A DNA stretch of 64,000 nt. Source: Streptomyces sp. JB150 (GTDB taxonomy: Bacteria > Actinomycetota > Actinomycetes > Streptomycetales > Streptomycetaceae). The notes below the pieces were generated by a model, which worked only from the letters and a program-made list of their open reading frames with translations, did not search any database and was not told where the DNA came from. Below are positions 16,756-25,934 of this stretch, piece by piece. The position numbers and the translations under genes were made by a program. Each line of letters opens with the position of its first letter. The stretch's first letter is position 1. The stretch covers positions 507,686 through 571,685 of the forward strand of contig NZ_CP049780.1 in NCBI RefSeq assembly GCF_011193355.1, written 5' to 3'.

Positions 16756-17547
16756 ATGGCCACGACGCTCGCCAAGGTTGCCGACGGTACGGAGACGACG
16801 GCCGCGTACGCCGCCCGCATCGAGCACGTCTCGAAGTCGTTCCCGGGCCCCGCCGGGCGGCAGCTCGTCCTGGACGACATCACTCTCGATGTCGCGCCGG
16901 GCGAGTTCGTCACCCTCCTCGGGGCCTCGGGATGCGGCAAGTCCACCCTGCTCAATGTGGTGGCGGGGCTGGACGAACCGTCCGCCGGCTCGGTCACGAC
17001 CGACGGCCGCCCGGCCCTGATGTTCCAGGAGCACGCGCTCTTCCCGTGGCTGACGGCCGGTCAGAACATCGAACTGGCCTTGAAGCTGCGCGGGGTCGCC
17101 AAGGCCGAGCGCCGGCCCGAGGCACAGCGGCTGCTGGAACTCGTCCGGCTGAAGGACGCGCACCGCAAGCGGGTGCACGAGCTGTCCGGCGGTATGCGCC
17201 AGCGGGTGGCACTGGCCCGCGCGCTGGCCCAGGACAGCAGGCTGCTGCTGATGGACGAGCCGTTCGCGGCGCTGGACGCCATCACCCGCGACGTGCTGCA
17301 CGACGAGCTGACCCGCATCTGGCGCGAGACCGGCCTGTCGGTGCTGTTCGTGACGCACAACGTGCGCGAGGCGGTACGGCTCGCACAGCGCGTGGTGCTG
17401 CTGTCCTCCCGGCCCGGCCGCATCGCGCGCCAGTGGACGGTGGACATCCCGCAGCCGCGCCGCCTGGAGGACATCCCGGTCGCCGAACTGTCCGCCGAGA
17501 TCACCGAAGAACTGCGTGGGGAGATCCGCCGCCATGGCCAGCACTGA
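16756..17547 (+). CDS. Sulfonate-type ABC transporter ATP-binding protein
   Basis: A 263-residue ATPase. ATG 16756 is chosen for CAGGAGGTGA nine bases upstream. Walker A GASGCGKST, Q-loop LMFQEHALFPW, signature LSGGMRQR, Walker B LLLMDEPFAALD and switch His in FVTHNVREA are those of the SsuB/TauB/NrtD group. It would sit on the cytoplasmic side of the permease at 17534, whose start overlaps its end by 14 nt. Confidence 0.93.
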   Translation: MATTLAKVADGTETTAAYAARIEHVSKSFPGPAGRQLVLDDITLDVAPGEFVTLLGASGCGKSTLLNVVAGLDEPSAGSVTTDGRPALMFQEHALFPWLTAGQNIELALKLRGVAKAERRPEAQRLLELVRLKDAHRKRVHELSGGMRQRVALARALAQDSRLLLMDEPFAALDAITRDVLHDELTRIWRETGLSVLFVTHNVREAVRLAQRVVLLSSRPGRIARQWTVDIPQPRRLEDIPVAELSAEITEELRGEIRRHGQH

Positions 17548-18433
17548 CACGTCCGCCGACGCGCCCGTCAAGGACGGCGGCGACCTGGCCGGCCTGGAGG
17601 CCGGCCTGGACGCCCTGGAGACGGTCGAATCCCGCCGCACCCCGCTGCGCGAGACCCTGCTGCGCAAGGTGCTCCCGCCGGTCACCGCCGTCACGCTGGT
17701 GCTGGTGGTGTGGCAGCTGCTGGTGCTGGCGGAAGTGGCGCCCGACTACAAGCTGCCCTCCCCGGCCGCCGTCTGGGACGAGGTGGAGACGGCCTGGCTC
17801 CAGGGCACCCTGCTCGACTACATCTGGACGTCCGTCTCGCGCGGCCTGCTCGGCTTCCTGCTCGCGCTCGCCATCGGCACCCCACTGGGACTGCTGGTCG
17901 CCCGCGTGGGCTTCGTCCGCGCGGCCCTCGGCCCCATCCTGTCCGGTCTGCAGTCGCTGCCGTCGGTGGCCTGGGTGCCGCCCGCGGTCATCTGGCTGGG
18001 CCTGAACGACTCGATGATGTACGCCGTCATCCTGCTCGGCGCGGTCCCCTCCATCGCCAACGGCCTCGTCGCGGGCATCGACCAGATCCCGCCGCTGTTC
18101 CTGCGCGCCGGGCGGACGCTGGGGGCGACCGGACTGCGCGGCGCCCGGCACATCGTGCTCCCGGCCGCGCTGCCCGGCTACCTCGCGGGGCTGAAGCAGG
18201 GCTGGGCGTTCTCCTGGCGGTCCCTGATGGCCGCCGAGATCATCGCCTCCTCCCCCGACCTCGGCGTCGGTCTCGGCCAGCTGCTGGAGAACGGGCGCAA
18301 CAACGCCAGCATGTCGCAGGTGTTCCTGGCGATCTTCCTGATCCTGCTCGTCGGCATCGCCATCGACCTGCTGATCTTCAGCCCGCTGGAGCGGCGGGTG
18401 CTGCGCGGCCGCGGCCTGCTGGTGAAGGGCTGA
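17534..18433 (+). CDS. Sulfonate-type ABC transporter permease
   Basis: A 299-residue membrane protein with about six helices after a ~45-residue hydrophilic N-terminus. The ATPase-contact loop is RAGRTLGATGLRGARHIVLPAALPGYLAGL, of the SsuC/TauC type. ATG 17534 lies inside the end of the ATPase gene, suggesting coupled translation. Its last 56 bases overlap the convergent CbiZ-like gene. Confidence 0.93.
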   Translation: MASTDTSADAPVKDGGDLAGLEAGLDALETVESRRTPLRETLLRKVLPPVTAVTLVLVVWQLLVLAEVAPDYKLPSPAAVWDEVETAWLQGTLLDYIWTSVSRGLLGFLLALAIGTPLGLLVARVGFVRAALGPILSGLQSLPSVAWVPPAVIWLGLNDSMMYAVILLGAVPSIANGLVAGIDQIPPLFLRAGRTLGATGLRGARHIVLPAALPGYLAGLKQGWAFSWRSLMAAEIIASSPDLGVGLGQLLENGRNNASMSQVFLAIFLILLVGIAIDLLIFSPLERRVLRGRGLLVKG

Positions 18434-19100
18434 CGGCGGCGCGCACGGCACGGTGCACGGCCCGCGCCAGGCGCGCGCCCCACAGGGAACGCGGCCCGGC
18501 GAAGGCCTGCGCCTGGTCTCCGGGTCGCGGTACGGCGGCGGCGACGCACACCGCGTCGGTGGGGGTGCCGGAGCAGTCGAGGCCCGCGTCCAGGAGCGCC
18601 TGGACCTTGGCCTCGGTGGCCGTCGCCACCGCGTTGACCAGGGCGGCGTCGGTCAGCGCCACGGGCAGCGCGACGACGATGTTGATGGTGCCGGGGGCGG
18701 GCGGTACGGCGGTGCCCTCCCCGGCGAAGGCTGCCCAGCCCCGCACGCTCACGCCGGCGGTGACGACGGCCTCGGCGCCCCCGTCGCGGGCGTGGGCGTA
18801 CGCCGACACGTCGGCCGCCGTCAGCAGACCGACGCCCGCTCCGGACAGGCCCATGGCGTGCGCCAGTTCCGCCAGGTGCCGTTCGGGGTCGTGGCGGCGA
18901 TAACCGTGGGCGACCTGCGCGTTGAGCACCCAGGCGCGTTCGCCGATGCCACCGCCCAGGACGGCGTTGCTGATCATCCGCCGGCCGGGCCCCGGCGCCC
19001 ACAACAGTGCGGGCAACCGCTCGCCGTCCTCCCAGCGGCCGAGGCACTCCACGGACAGCGGCGCCGGCGCGGGGCGCGGCCGGGGGACGAGCGGGGACAC
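18378..19100 (-). CDS. cbiZ: CbiZ-like adenosylcobinamide amidohydrolase
   Basis: A 240-residue protein with the CbiZ pattern: GRRMISNAVLGGGIGERAWVLNAQV, DVSAYAHARDGGAEAVVTAGVSVRGWA and GTINIVVALPVALTDAALVNAV, then CSGTPTDAVC. The family hydrolyses the amide of adenosylcobinamide to adenosylcobyric acid, letting cells salvage incomplete corrinoids into cobalamin. GTG 19100 has GGAG ten bases upstream. The gene is alone here; no cobalamin riboswitch was recognised in the upstream 200 bases. Its 3' end overlaps the permease gene by 56 bp on the other strand. Confidence 0.85.
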   Translation of the reverse strand: MSPLVPRPRPAPAPLSVECLGRWEDGERLPALLWAPGPGRRMISNAVLGGGIGERAWVLNAQVAHGYRRHDPERHLAELAHAMGLSGAGVGLLTAADVSAYAHARDGGAEAVVTAGVSVRGWAAFAGEGTAVPPAPGTINIVVALPVALTDAALVNAVATATEAKVQALLDAGLDCSGTPTDAVCVAAAVPRPGDQAQAFAGPRSLWGARLARAVHRAVRAAVSPSPAGRGRAAPAAPAG

Positions 19101-19306
19101 GGGACGCGGACTCCTCGACGGGCTCCGGACGGGGACCGGCCGATCGTACGCGCATCCCGCGAAGCGTGGATCTTGTGACAGCGCTGTGACCGGACGAGTG
19201 GCCTCCGCCACAGCTCGATCCCCGGCGCCCTGGTGGGGTGGGGAGTCTCGCTCCGACCACGTCGACCGTCGACCGAACCGGTCGGTGCACCACCGGGGAG
19301 GGAAAC

Positions 19307-19645
19307 GTGCCGACACGCCGCTACTGGGCGCCGCTGCTGGTGAACACGCTGATCGGCATCCCGATGACCGTGGTGGTGCTGTGCGCCCGCTGGTACGCGG
19401 CCCACGGCCACTGCGACTACGACGACCTCAGGCTGCGCGACCTGGACGGCTGCTCCTACGACCAGATCGAGAACAGCGGATGGGTGCTGGGCGCACTCGT
19501 CGTCACCGGCCTGCTGGTGCTGGTGCTCGTCCTGATCGCCGACGTGATCCTGCCCCGCGGCCGCCGGCGCCCGCTCACGCCGGGGCTGGTCACCCTGCCC
19601 GCCGTCCTGCTGCCGTACGCCCTGCTCACCGCGGCGGCGGCGTGA
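19307..19645 (+). CDS. Small two-helix membrane protein
   Basis: A 112-residue product from GTG 19307 with GGGGAGGGAAAC upstream. Two or three hydrophobic segments (LLVNTLIGIPMTVVVLCA, VLGALVVTGLLVLVLVLIADVIL and LVTLPAVLLPYALLTAAAA). An acidic loop with two cysteines (HCDYDD and DGCSYD) lies between the first two, so it may face the outside. Its stop overlaps the next GTG by 4 nt, so the pair is co-translated. No family recognised. Confidence 0.72.
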   Translation: MPTRRYWAPLLVNTLIGIPMTVVVLCARWYAAHGHCDYDDLRLRDLDGCSYDQIENSGWVLGALVVTGLLVLVLVLIADVILPRGRRRPLTPGLVTLPAVLLPYALLTAAAA

Positions 19646-20118
19646 CGCTGCTCCCGGTCTTCGCGGCGCTGGTGGTCTGCTGGGTCGCGCTGCGCGGTTT
19701 CCTCGCGTATCCGCTGCTGCCGGGCCCGGTGAAGGCCGTCGCGTTGTGCTGCGCACCGGGTGCCGCCCTGGCGTGGCTGGCCGTCATGAGCGCGGACGAC
19801 GCGTTCCTGTTCCCGGAGACGGCCCCGTGTCCCGCCGAGCCGCTGCGCGAGGGCGTGATCGGCGACGGCGCGGTCCGGGGCGTCTCGACGCCGTTCCCCC
19901 CACGGGCGTACTGCCTGTGGGAGGACGGCACCGTCTACGCGCTCGCGCCGACCGCCGAGGCGCTGTTCTGGGGCTGCTTCGCGGTGACCGCCGTGTCGCT
20001 CGCCCTCGGGCTGTGGCACGCTCTGCGCGCGCCGTGGGCGCTGCTGCGGCCGGCCGTCACCGCGGTCCCGCTCCGCCGGGAAGCGGCGGAGGGTCAGTCG
20101 AACTGGCCCACGCGGTAG
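19642..20118 (+). CDS. Small membrane protein, partner of preceding gene
   Basis: A 158-residue product from GTG 19642, overlapping the preceding stop (GTGA). It has N-terminal helices (LLPVFAALVVCWVALRGFLAY, AVALCCAPGAALAWLAVM), a hydrophilic central loop with two cysteines (TAPCPAEP and YCLWEDG), and a C-terminal helix (LFWGCFAVTAVSLALGLWHAL). The topology with a Cys-containing outer loop resembles its partner. Its end overlaps the convergent AhpD-like gene by 25 bp. Function not recognised. Confidence 0.7.
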   Translation: MTLLPVFAALVVCWVALRGFLAYPLLPGPVKAVALCCAPGAALAWLAVMSADDAFLFPETAPCPAEPLREGVIGDGAVRGVSTPFPPRAYCLWEDGTVYALAPTAEALFWGCFAVTAVSLALGLWHALRAPWALLRPAVTAVPLRREAAEGQSNWPTR

Positions 20119-20567
20119 TCGCCGGCGGGCTGCTGGACGAGGACGTTGACCCGGTTGAAGGCGTTGATGAGCGCGATCAGGGACACGAGCGCGGCGAGCT
20201 GCTCCTCGTCGTAGTGCTTGGCGGCGTTGGCCCAGACCTCGTCCGAGACCCCGCCGGCCGCGTCCGCTGTCCGGGTGCCCTCCTCCGCCAGCTCCAGCGC
20301 GGCGCGCTCGGCCTCGGTGAAGACCGTCGCCTCCCGCCAGGCCGCGATCAGGTGGAGCCGCACCGCCGACTCGCCCGCGGCGGCGGCTTCCTTGGTGTGC
20401 ATGTCGGTGCAGAAACCGCACCCGTTGATCTGGCTCGCGCGGATCTTCACCAGCTCCTGGGTGGCGGCGGGCAGCGACGAGTCCGCGAGGACCTTGCCCG
20501 CCGCCACGAAGTGCTTCAGGACCTGCCCGGCGAGGGGGCTGCCGAAGATGTTCAGCCGAGCGCTCAT
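20094..20567 (-). CDS. AhpD-like carboxymuconolactone decarboxylase-family protein
   Basis: A 157-residue CMD-domain protein with the AhpD proton-relay/thiol motif: Glu38, Cys50-x2-Cys53 (NGCGFC) and His57. The C-terminal half (LAALVSLIALINAFNRVNV) is the usual second helix bundle. Such proteins are alkylhydroperoxidase-like thiol reductases. ATG 20567 has GAGGAG upstream. It is monocistronic, and no OxyR-type gene is near. Redox role inferred from motif only. Confidence 0.88.
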   Translation of the reverse strand: MSARLNIFGSPLAGQVLKHFVAAGKVLADSSLPAATQELVKIRASQINGCGFCTDMHTKEAAAAGESAVRLHLIAAWREATVFTEAERAALELAEEGTRTADAAGGVSDEVWANAAKHYDEEQLAALVSLIALINAFNRVNVLVQQPAGDYRVGQFD

Positions 20568-20980
20568 GGTGGTGTTCTCCTCTGCCGTTGCGCCGTTTCG
20601 ATGACTGCACCGGTATGACGGAACGGCCCGGCAGGGATGTGACAGGAAGGAATGTGACGTGCGTCTCCCTCCGCCCGGAGGTGGAGTACGGTCCCGCACA
20701 GCGAATCGGCCATGGTCAACCGCACCGGCATCGACGCCCTGAGCGGCCGGAAGAAAGCGGTTCCCCACCCCCGCGCACAGCGGAAACATGACCGAATTTC
20801 TGTTCGTCCGGCAACTATGCCAACACCCGCTGGCGCCTTTAACCTGACTCGCCAGTAACCCTCGCACGACCTCCTTCGGCGCGACCCTGGCGCGGTCCTC
20901 ACCCGCCCCGCTCACGCCGTCGATCCACCATGCCTCTTCCTCACAGGGTGCTCTTTTCCGCCACCGAAAGGACAAAGAGG
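20568..20980. other. Intergenic region between divergent genes
   Basis: 413 bp with no convincing ORF. The right half is less GC-rich (GAATTTCTGTTCGTCC, then TTTAACCTGACTCGCCAGTAA near 20840-20860) and probably holds the promoter of the DUF6230-type gene. The left part carries the divergent promoter of the AhpD-like gene. No clear operator palindrome seen. Confidence 0.5.
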
Positions 20981-21601
20981 ATGAAAGACGAACAAGGCAG
21001 ACAGGTAGTGGGCCGGATCCGGTGGCGGCGGTTCGCGCTGCTCGCCGTCCCCGGCTGCGCGGCCACCGCCGCCCTCGGGATCGCCCTCGCCCAGGGCGCG
21101 CTCGCCGCCTCGTTCGCCGTCTCGGGCCAGCAGTTCAAGGTCTCCGCCGACCGGCTCACCGGGGAGGGCTTCGCCCAGTACGGCAACATCGACACCAACG
21201 TCCGGGGCGATCTGCTCCCGGTCGCCACGGTCGGCATCAGGAGCGCGAAGATCGACAGCCTGTGCCAGTCCGTGGTCACGAGTCTCCCGGTGCTCGGTGA
21301 CATCTCGCTCAACCTCACCGCCGGGACCGGCGCCACCCCCGTCGAGGCGAAGGACCTGTTCCTCGACGCCACCCAGCTGGAGGGCAACGCCTCCTTCAAC
21401 AACATCGAGATCGGCCGGGACGCCTCCACCCTCGACAAGGGGCCCGAAGGGGCGCAGGGCATGCAGGACGCCTTTTCCCAGCAGGCCGACGACCTCTCCA
21501 TCACCAACCTCAAGCAGGTGGCGTGGGCCGCCAACGCCGGCACCTTCAAGCTCTCCGGGCTCAAGATGAAGATCACCAAGGGGAAGAAGGAATGTTTCTG
21601 A
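20981..21601 (+). CDS. DUF6230-type secreted/cell-surface protein
   Basis: A 206-residue protein. ATG 20981 follows AAAGAGG. A single N-terminal hydrophobic segment (FALLAVPGCAATAALGIALAQGALA) is preceded by a basic stretch and ends in an Ala-rich cleavage-like site. The mature part is a β-rich domain with a repeating Ile/Val/Asn pattern and one Cys pair (DSLCQ and the final KECF). It matches my memory of DUF6230 proteins of Streptomyces, which occur next to DUF6114 genes. Its last codons overlap the next start by 10 nt. Function unknown. Confidence 0.75.
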   Translation: MKDEQGRQVVGRIRWRRFALLAVPGCAATAALGIALAQGALAASFAVSGQQFKVSADRLTGEGFAQYGNIDTNVRGDLLPVATVGIRSAKIDSLCQSVVTSLPVLGDISLNLTAGTGATPVEAKDLFLDATQLEGNASFNNIEIGRDASTLDKGPEGAQGMQDAFSQQADDLSITNLKQVAWAANAGTFKLSGLKMKITKGKKECF

Positions 21602-22158
21602 GCCGGCGCACGTGGCGCGCCTGGCGCCGCGGCCGGCCCTTCTGGGGCGGCCTGGTCACCGTCCTCGCCGGCGCGGAGATCAGCGTCCTGCCCCTGGCTC
21701 CGCTGGAGGTCATGCTCCAGCAGGGCATCGCCGGGCTCCCGTCCGTCCTGCTCGGCCTGATGATGATCGTGATGGGCCTGTCCGCGTGGGTCGCCCCGCA
21801 CTACCGCGGGCTGGCCGGCGTGGTCACCGTGCTCCTCGCCGTCGCCGCCCTGGTCATGTCCAACCTGGGCGGGTTCCTGATCGGCACCCTCCTGGGCATC
21901 GTCGGCGGCTCCATGATCTTCGCCTGGCAGCCGGTGGCGCCGGTGCCGCCGGTCGACCAGGCGGGGCGCGCCGGGGGCGCGGAGGCCGCCGAGCCGAGCG
22001 GGGCCGCCGGGTCCACCGGCCCGACCGCGTCCACCGAGCCCGCCGAGTCGCACGACGTCACCCCACCCGGCGCCACCCCACCCGAGGCGATCCCACCTGG
22101 CGCCACCCCACACCGCGTCACCCCCTCCGCTCACCCCACATCCGTCGACCGCCGCTGA
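21592..22158 (+). CDS. DUF6114-type membrane protein
   Basis: A 188-residue protein from ATG 21592 (GGGGAAGAAGGA just upstream, inside the preceding gene). Four hydrophobic helices lie in residues ~15-115, preceded by a basic WRAWRRGRPFWGG. The C-terminal ~70 residues are Pro/Thr/Glu-rich and carry a repeated P-P-G-A-T-P unit, probably disordered. Together with the preceding DUF6230-type gene it forms a translationally coupled pair; a membrane anchor or export partner is inferred. Confidence 0.75.
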   Translation: MFLSRRTWRAWRRGRPFWGGLVTVLAGAEISVLPLAPLEVMLQQGIAGLPSVLLGLMMIVMGLSAWVAPHYRGLAGVVTVLLAVAALVMSNLGGFLIGTLLGIVGGSMIFAWQPVAPVPPVDQAGRAGGAEAAEPSGAAGSTGPTASTEPAESHDVTPPGATPPEAIPPGATPHRVTPSAHPTSVDRR

Positions 22159-22881
<723 letters not shown>

Positions 22882-22898
22882 CCGGGACCCACCACCCA

Positions 22899-22928
22899 GG
22901 GTGCGCAGGGTCACTGGCCTGCGCACCC
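22899..22928 (+). terminator. Strong hairpin terminator
   Basis: A perfect 11-bp stem, GGGTGCGCAGG / CCTGCGCACCC, with an 8-nt loop, 17 bp beyond the stop of the secreted-protein gene at 22881. Confidence 0.8.
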
Positions 22929-22944
22929 GCCCCTCGTCCGCTTC

Positions 22945-23470
22945 CGGATCCGGTCATCCGGTCATCCGGCTCATCCGGTCGGGAGCCGAGCCCGTAGTAG
23001 GTGACGTGGTAACCGTCCACGTACTCGGCCTCGCGGCCGACGATCAGGTCGGTGGGCTCGCTCACCCCGCTCGCCCGCGCCGTGGCCACGAGCATCTCCG
23101 CGAGTGCGCGGCCCTTCGGCTCGCCGGGTCGGTCCGCGTCGACGCGCCAGAGGGGTCGTCGTCGCCGAAGACCGAAGCCGTACGCGGGTGTTCGGCGACC
23201 GTGCCCCAGCCGAGTGCCGCCGGACCGATGTCGTCCGCGGCGAAGCAGCCGATCGTCAGCCGGGCGCCGCACGCCGCGTCGAACAGGATGGGCGCGCCGT
23301 GGGCGTTGCGCCCGCAGAGCGGCATCCCGATCCCGATGCCGAGGGCGGCGGTCTCGGCGGGCAGCGCTCCGAGGATATCGCCCAGCGAGCGGGTGACGGT
23401 CTCCCAGCTGCGGGCCGTCCAGCCGCCCGGGAAGCCGAGGCCGGAGTTGGCCCGGTTGCGCGCCCCGTTG
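22945..23470 (-). pseudogene. Frameshifted remnant of an unidentified protein
   Basis: Coding-like sequence on the minus strand is split between two frames. One frame (about 23470-23160) reads ANSGLGFPGGWTARSW... through MPLCGRNAHGAPILF and GCFAADDIGPAALGWG. The other (about 23155-22945) continues as VDADRPGEPKGRALAEMLV and DGYHVTYYGLGSRPDEP. The switch near 23155 falls after FGDDDP. The 5' side meets a stop near 23480 close to transposase debris. Family not recognised. It looks like the C-terminal part of a chromosomal gene disrupted by insertion. Confidence 0.5.
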
Positions 23471-23634
23471 GGTGGTTCATGACCACCGCGTCACCGTGCC
23501 GGCGACGAAAGCGAGTCACTGACCGGACCGCATTCGACCGACCGTGGCAAGCCGGGATTCGAAGCCTCGGCCTGCAGCCGCTCGTGCGGGAGATCCCGCT
23601 CATCCCTCCCGCCGCGGACCCCGCCGCCGCCGTC

Positions 23635-23894
23635 CGGCCAAGTTCATGCCGATAACGGCTACGACTACAACCACCTGCGGAAATGGCTCCGCGAGCGTCG
23701 CATCCGCCACCGCATCGCCCGCAAGGGCATCGAGTCGTCCGGGCGGCTCGGCCGGGGCACCGCCCCTGGGTCGTCGAAAGGACCGTGTCCGGGGCTGGCC
23801 GGCTGCACCGACGTTACGAGCGACAGCCGGACACTTCATGGGTTTCGCCGGCATCGCCGCAACCCTTTATCAGCCACCGTCACTCACCGAATAG
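23635..23894 (+). pseudogene. 3' remnant of an IS5-type transposase
   Basis: Starts HADNGYDYNHLRKWLRERRI followed by RHRIARKG, the region carrying the second catalytic Asp of DDE transposases. It then continues through HRWVVERTVS (catalytic Glu) only if frames are switched near 23755 and 23790. It ends GFAGIAATLYQPPSLTE, a shifted form of the usual C-terminal end. At least two frameshifts and no N-terminal half, so it is inactive. Confidence 0.7.
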
Positions 23895-23948
23895 AACGGC
23901 GCGCCCCATAGGCGCGATGTCCTTCGGGGCGCGCGGCAGGGTTCGGGT

Positions 23949-24704
23949 TCAGGCGTTGTAGCCGCCGTGGGCGTCCAGCACCGCGCCCGTGACGTACGAA
24001 GCGGCGGGGCTCGCCAGGAAGGCGATCGCCGCGGCGATTTCGTCGGGGTGCCCCAGGCGTTGCAGGGACAGCGAGCTGAGCAGGGCCTTGAGGGTGTCGG
24101 GGTCCGGCGGTTGCATGCCGCTGTCCATCAGCCCGGCTTCCACGACGTTGGCCGTGATGTCGCGGGGCCCGAGGTCCCGTGCGACCCCCATGGTGTACCT
24201 CTCGATGCCTGACTTGGTCGCCGCGTAGTCGGCGACGCCCGGGACGCCGACCCGGGAACCCAGTCCGGAACTCACCGTGATGATGCGGCCGCCCGTGCGC
24301 AGCACTCGGGAGGCGGCCCGGATGACGGCGATCACGCCGAGGTAGTTGGTGGCGTGCATCCGGTCCAGCGCGGCGGTGTCGGCGTCCGGGTCGTCCACCC
24401 TGCGGCCCTGCTCCACCGAGATCGCCGCGTTGTTGACGAGGATGTCCAGGCCGCCGAAGTGCGCGACCACGTCGTCGATCAGCGCCGGCGCCCGGCTCGT
24501 GTCCGCCTGGTCGGACCTGAAGGCGACGGCCTTGGCTCCCTTGCCGCGCACCTCGTCGACGACGGCCTGCGCCTGCTTCTCGGAGCTGACGTAGGTGAAG
24601 GCGACGTCGGCGCCTTGCTCGGCCAGCAGCCGTACGGTCGCGGCTCCCAGTCCGCGCGATCCCCCCGTGACCAGGGCGACTTTGCCCGTGAGTGGCTTGC
24701 TCAT
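23949..24704 (-). CDS. SDR-family NAD(P)-dependent oxidoreductase
   Basis: A 251-residue classical short-chain dehydrogenase. It has TGGSRGLG (cofactor loop), NNAA, a catalytic Ser in ITVSS and the Tyr/Lys pair in DYAATK. The C-terminus ends GAVLDAHGGYNA. ATG 24704 has GAGG eight bases upstream. It is divergent from an Rrf2-type regulator across a 123-bp region full of palindromes, the usual layout for a regulator controlling an electrophile- or quinone-responsive reductase. Substrate unknown. Confidence 0.92.
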   Translation of the reverse strand: MSKPLTGKVALVTGGSRGLGAATVRLLAEQGADVAFTYVSSEKQAQAVVDEVRGKGAKAVAFRSDQADTSRAPALIDDVVAHFGGLDILVNNAAISVEQGRRVDDPDADTAALDRMHATNYLGVIAVIRAASRVLRTGGRIITVSSGLGSRVGVPGVADYAATKSGIERYTMGVARDLGPRDITANVVEAGLMDSGMQPPDPDTLKALLSSLSLQRLGHPDEIAAAIAFLASPAASYVTGAVLDAHGGYNA

Positions 24705-24729
24705 TCTTCTCACCTCGCCGATTGATCCC

Positions 24730-24797
24730 TTGCGACAGTCGCAACATTAATTGTTACGACAGACTGTTGCAACATTCACCGTTACGACGGTCGTAAC
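24730..24797. promoter_or_regulatory. Operator cluster between SDR and Rrf2 genes
   Basis: Contains TTGCGAC-A-GTCGCAA (24730-24744) and GTTACGAC-G-GTCGTAAC (24781-24797), both perfect palindromes. Between them (24753-24774) is an imperfect pair, TGTTACGACA ... TGTTGCAACA. The shared half-site is GTTACGAC/TTGCGAC. Three regularly spaced sites suggest cooperative binding by the divergent Rrf2 regulator. Confidence 0.7.
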
Positions 24798-24827
24798 ATG
24801 AAGCGTTGTGGCTGAGAGGAGGAGCCC

Positions 24828-25262
24828 ATGAGCGCCAACAGCAGGCTGACCATCGCCGCCCACGCGCTGGCCTGGATCGGCCTCTACCAGCGCCAAGGCC
24901 ATGAGGTCGCCACCTCCGAGCAGATCGCGACCAGCGCGAACACCAACCCCGTGGTGATCAGACGGCTGCTCGGCGAGCTGCGCAGGGCCGGGCTCGTGGA
25001 GTCCCGGCGGGGCGCGGGCGCGGGCTGGTCGCTGGCACGCGAGCTGGAGTCGATGACCCTGCTCGACGTGTACGAGGCAGTGGAACCCGGCCCGCTGTTC
25101 GCCATGCACCGCACCACCCCGGACCAGGGATGCGTGGTGGGTCACGGCATCCAGCCGGCAATGCAGAGCATCTACGAGGGTATCGAGGAGACCGTGAGAC
25201 ACGAGCTGGCCCGCGTCACGCTCGCGGACGTACTCCGGGACGTACTCGCGGCACCTCGCTAG
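24828..25262 (+). CDS. Rrf2-family transcriptional regulator (YwnA-like)
   Basis: A 144-residue Rrf2 protein with a winged helix (TSEQIATSANTNPVVIRRLLGELRRAGLVESRRGAG, shortened mentally to residues 28-62) and the second domain MTLLDVYEAVEPGPLFAMH. A single cysteine (QGCVVGHG) is present instead of the three needed for an Fe-S cluster, which fits thiol-redox sensing as in YwnA/CymR-like members. GAGGAGG lies before ATG 24828. Divergent from the SDR gene and probably its repressor. Confidence 0.88.
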   Translation: MSANSRLTIAAHALAWIGLYQRQGHEVATSEQIATSANTNPVVIRRLLGELRRAGLVESRRGAGAGWSLARELESMTLLDVYEAVEPGPLFAMHRTTPDQGCVVGHGIQPAMQSIYEGIEETVRHELARVTLADVLRDVLAAPR

Positions 25263-25309
25263 CCTCTCCGTTACGCCCTGACATCACCAAGATCCCCATC
25301 TGAGCCCAG

Positions 25310-25934
25310 TCCAGCGAACAGCCTGGCGACCGGTCACGCCGAAGACGGTCGCGGTATCAGACGTCGACCAACTGCACCGCGTCCTGCTCGCCGAGCTGAA
25401 CGCGGCCGGCGAACTCGACTGGTGCCGGGCGTGCGTGGACGGCTCCCACATCCGCGCGAGAAAGAGGGTGCCGACACTGGTCCGTCGCCGGTCGACCGAC
25501 GGAAGACGGGCAGCGAGCACCACCTGATCTGCGACGGACGCGGCACCCCGCTCAAGGTCATCACCACCGCGGCCAACGTCAACGACGTCACCCGGATCCT
25601 CGCCCTGGTCGACGGCATCCCACCCGTGGCCGAACGACGCGGAGCCCGCGCCGCCGCCCTGACTCGCTCCTCGGTGACAAGGGCTACGACGCCGACCCCA
25701 ACCGCCGAGAGCTGCCCAAGCGGCGGATCTTGCCGGTCATCTCCCGCAAGGGCGCCCCGAGCATCAACGGTTCGGGCGAGCTCCGCTACGTCGTCGAGCA
25801 GACCTTCGCCCTGCTCCACCAGTTCAAACGCCTTGCCGTCCGTTGGCAACGCCGAACCGGACTCCACGAATGCCTTCGTCTCGTTGGCCGGTAGCCTTAT
25901 CTGCTGGAGACGCCTCAAAAAGGCCCGCCCATGA
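25310..25934 (+). pseudogene. Frameshifted IS5-family transposase
   Basis: Fragments in order along several frames: LHRVLLAELNAAGELDWC with CVDGSHIRA (first catalytic Asp), then HHLICDGRGTPLKVITTAA and ALVDGIPPVA, then GDKGYDADPNRREL (second Asp) with ILPVISRKGAP, then LRYVVEQTFALLHQFKRL (Glu), then FVSLAGSLICWRRLKKARP. At least three frame changes (near 25465, 25640 and 25870). Most of a DDE transposase but inactive. The N-terminal helix-turn-helix part is missing. Confidence 0.82.

Noticed and set aside
18900..19306. Cobalamin riboswitch upstream of the cbiZ-like gene
   Set aside because: No B12-box-like sequence was recognised in the leader, and the leader is short.
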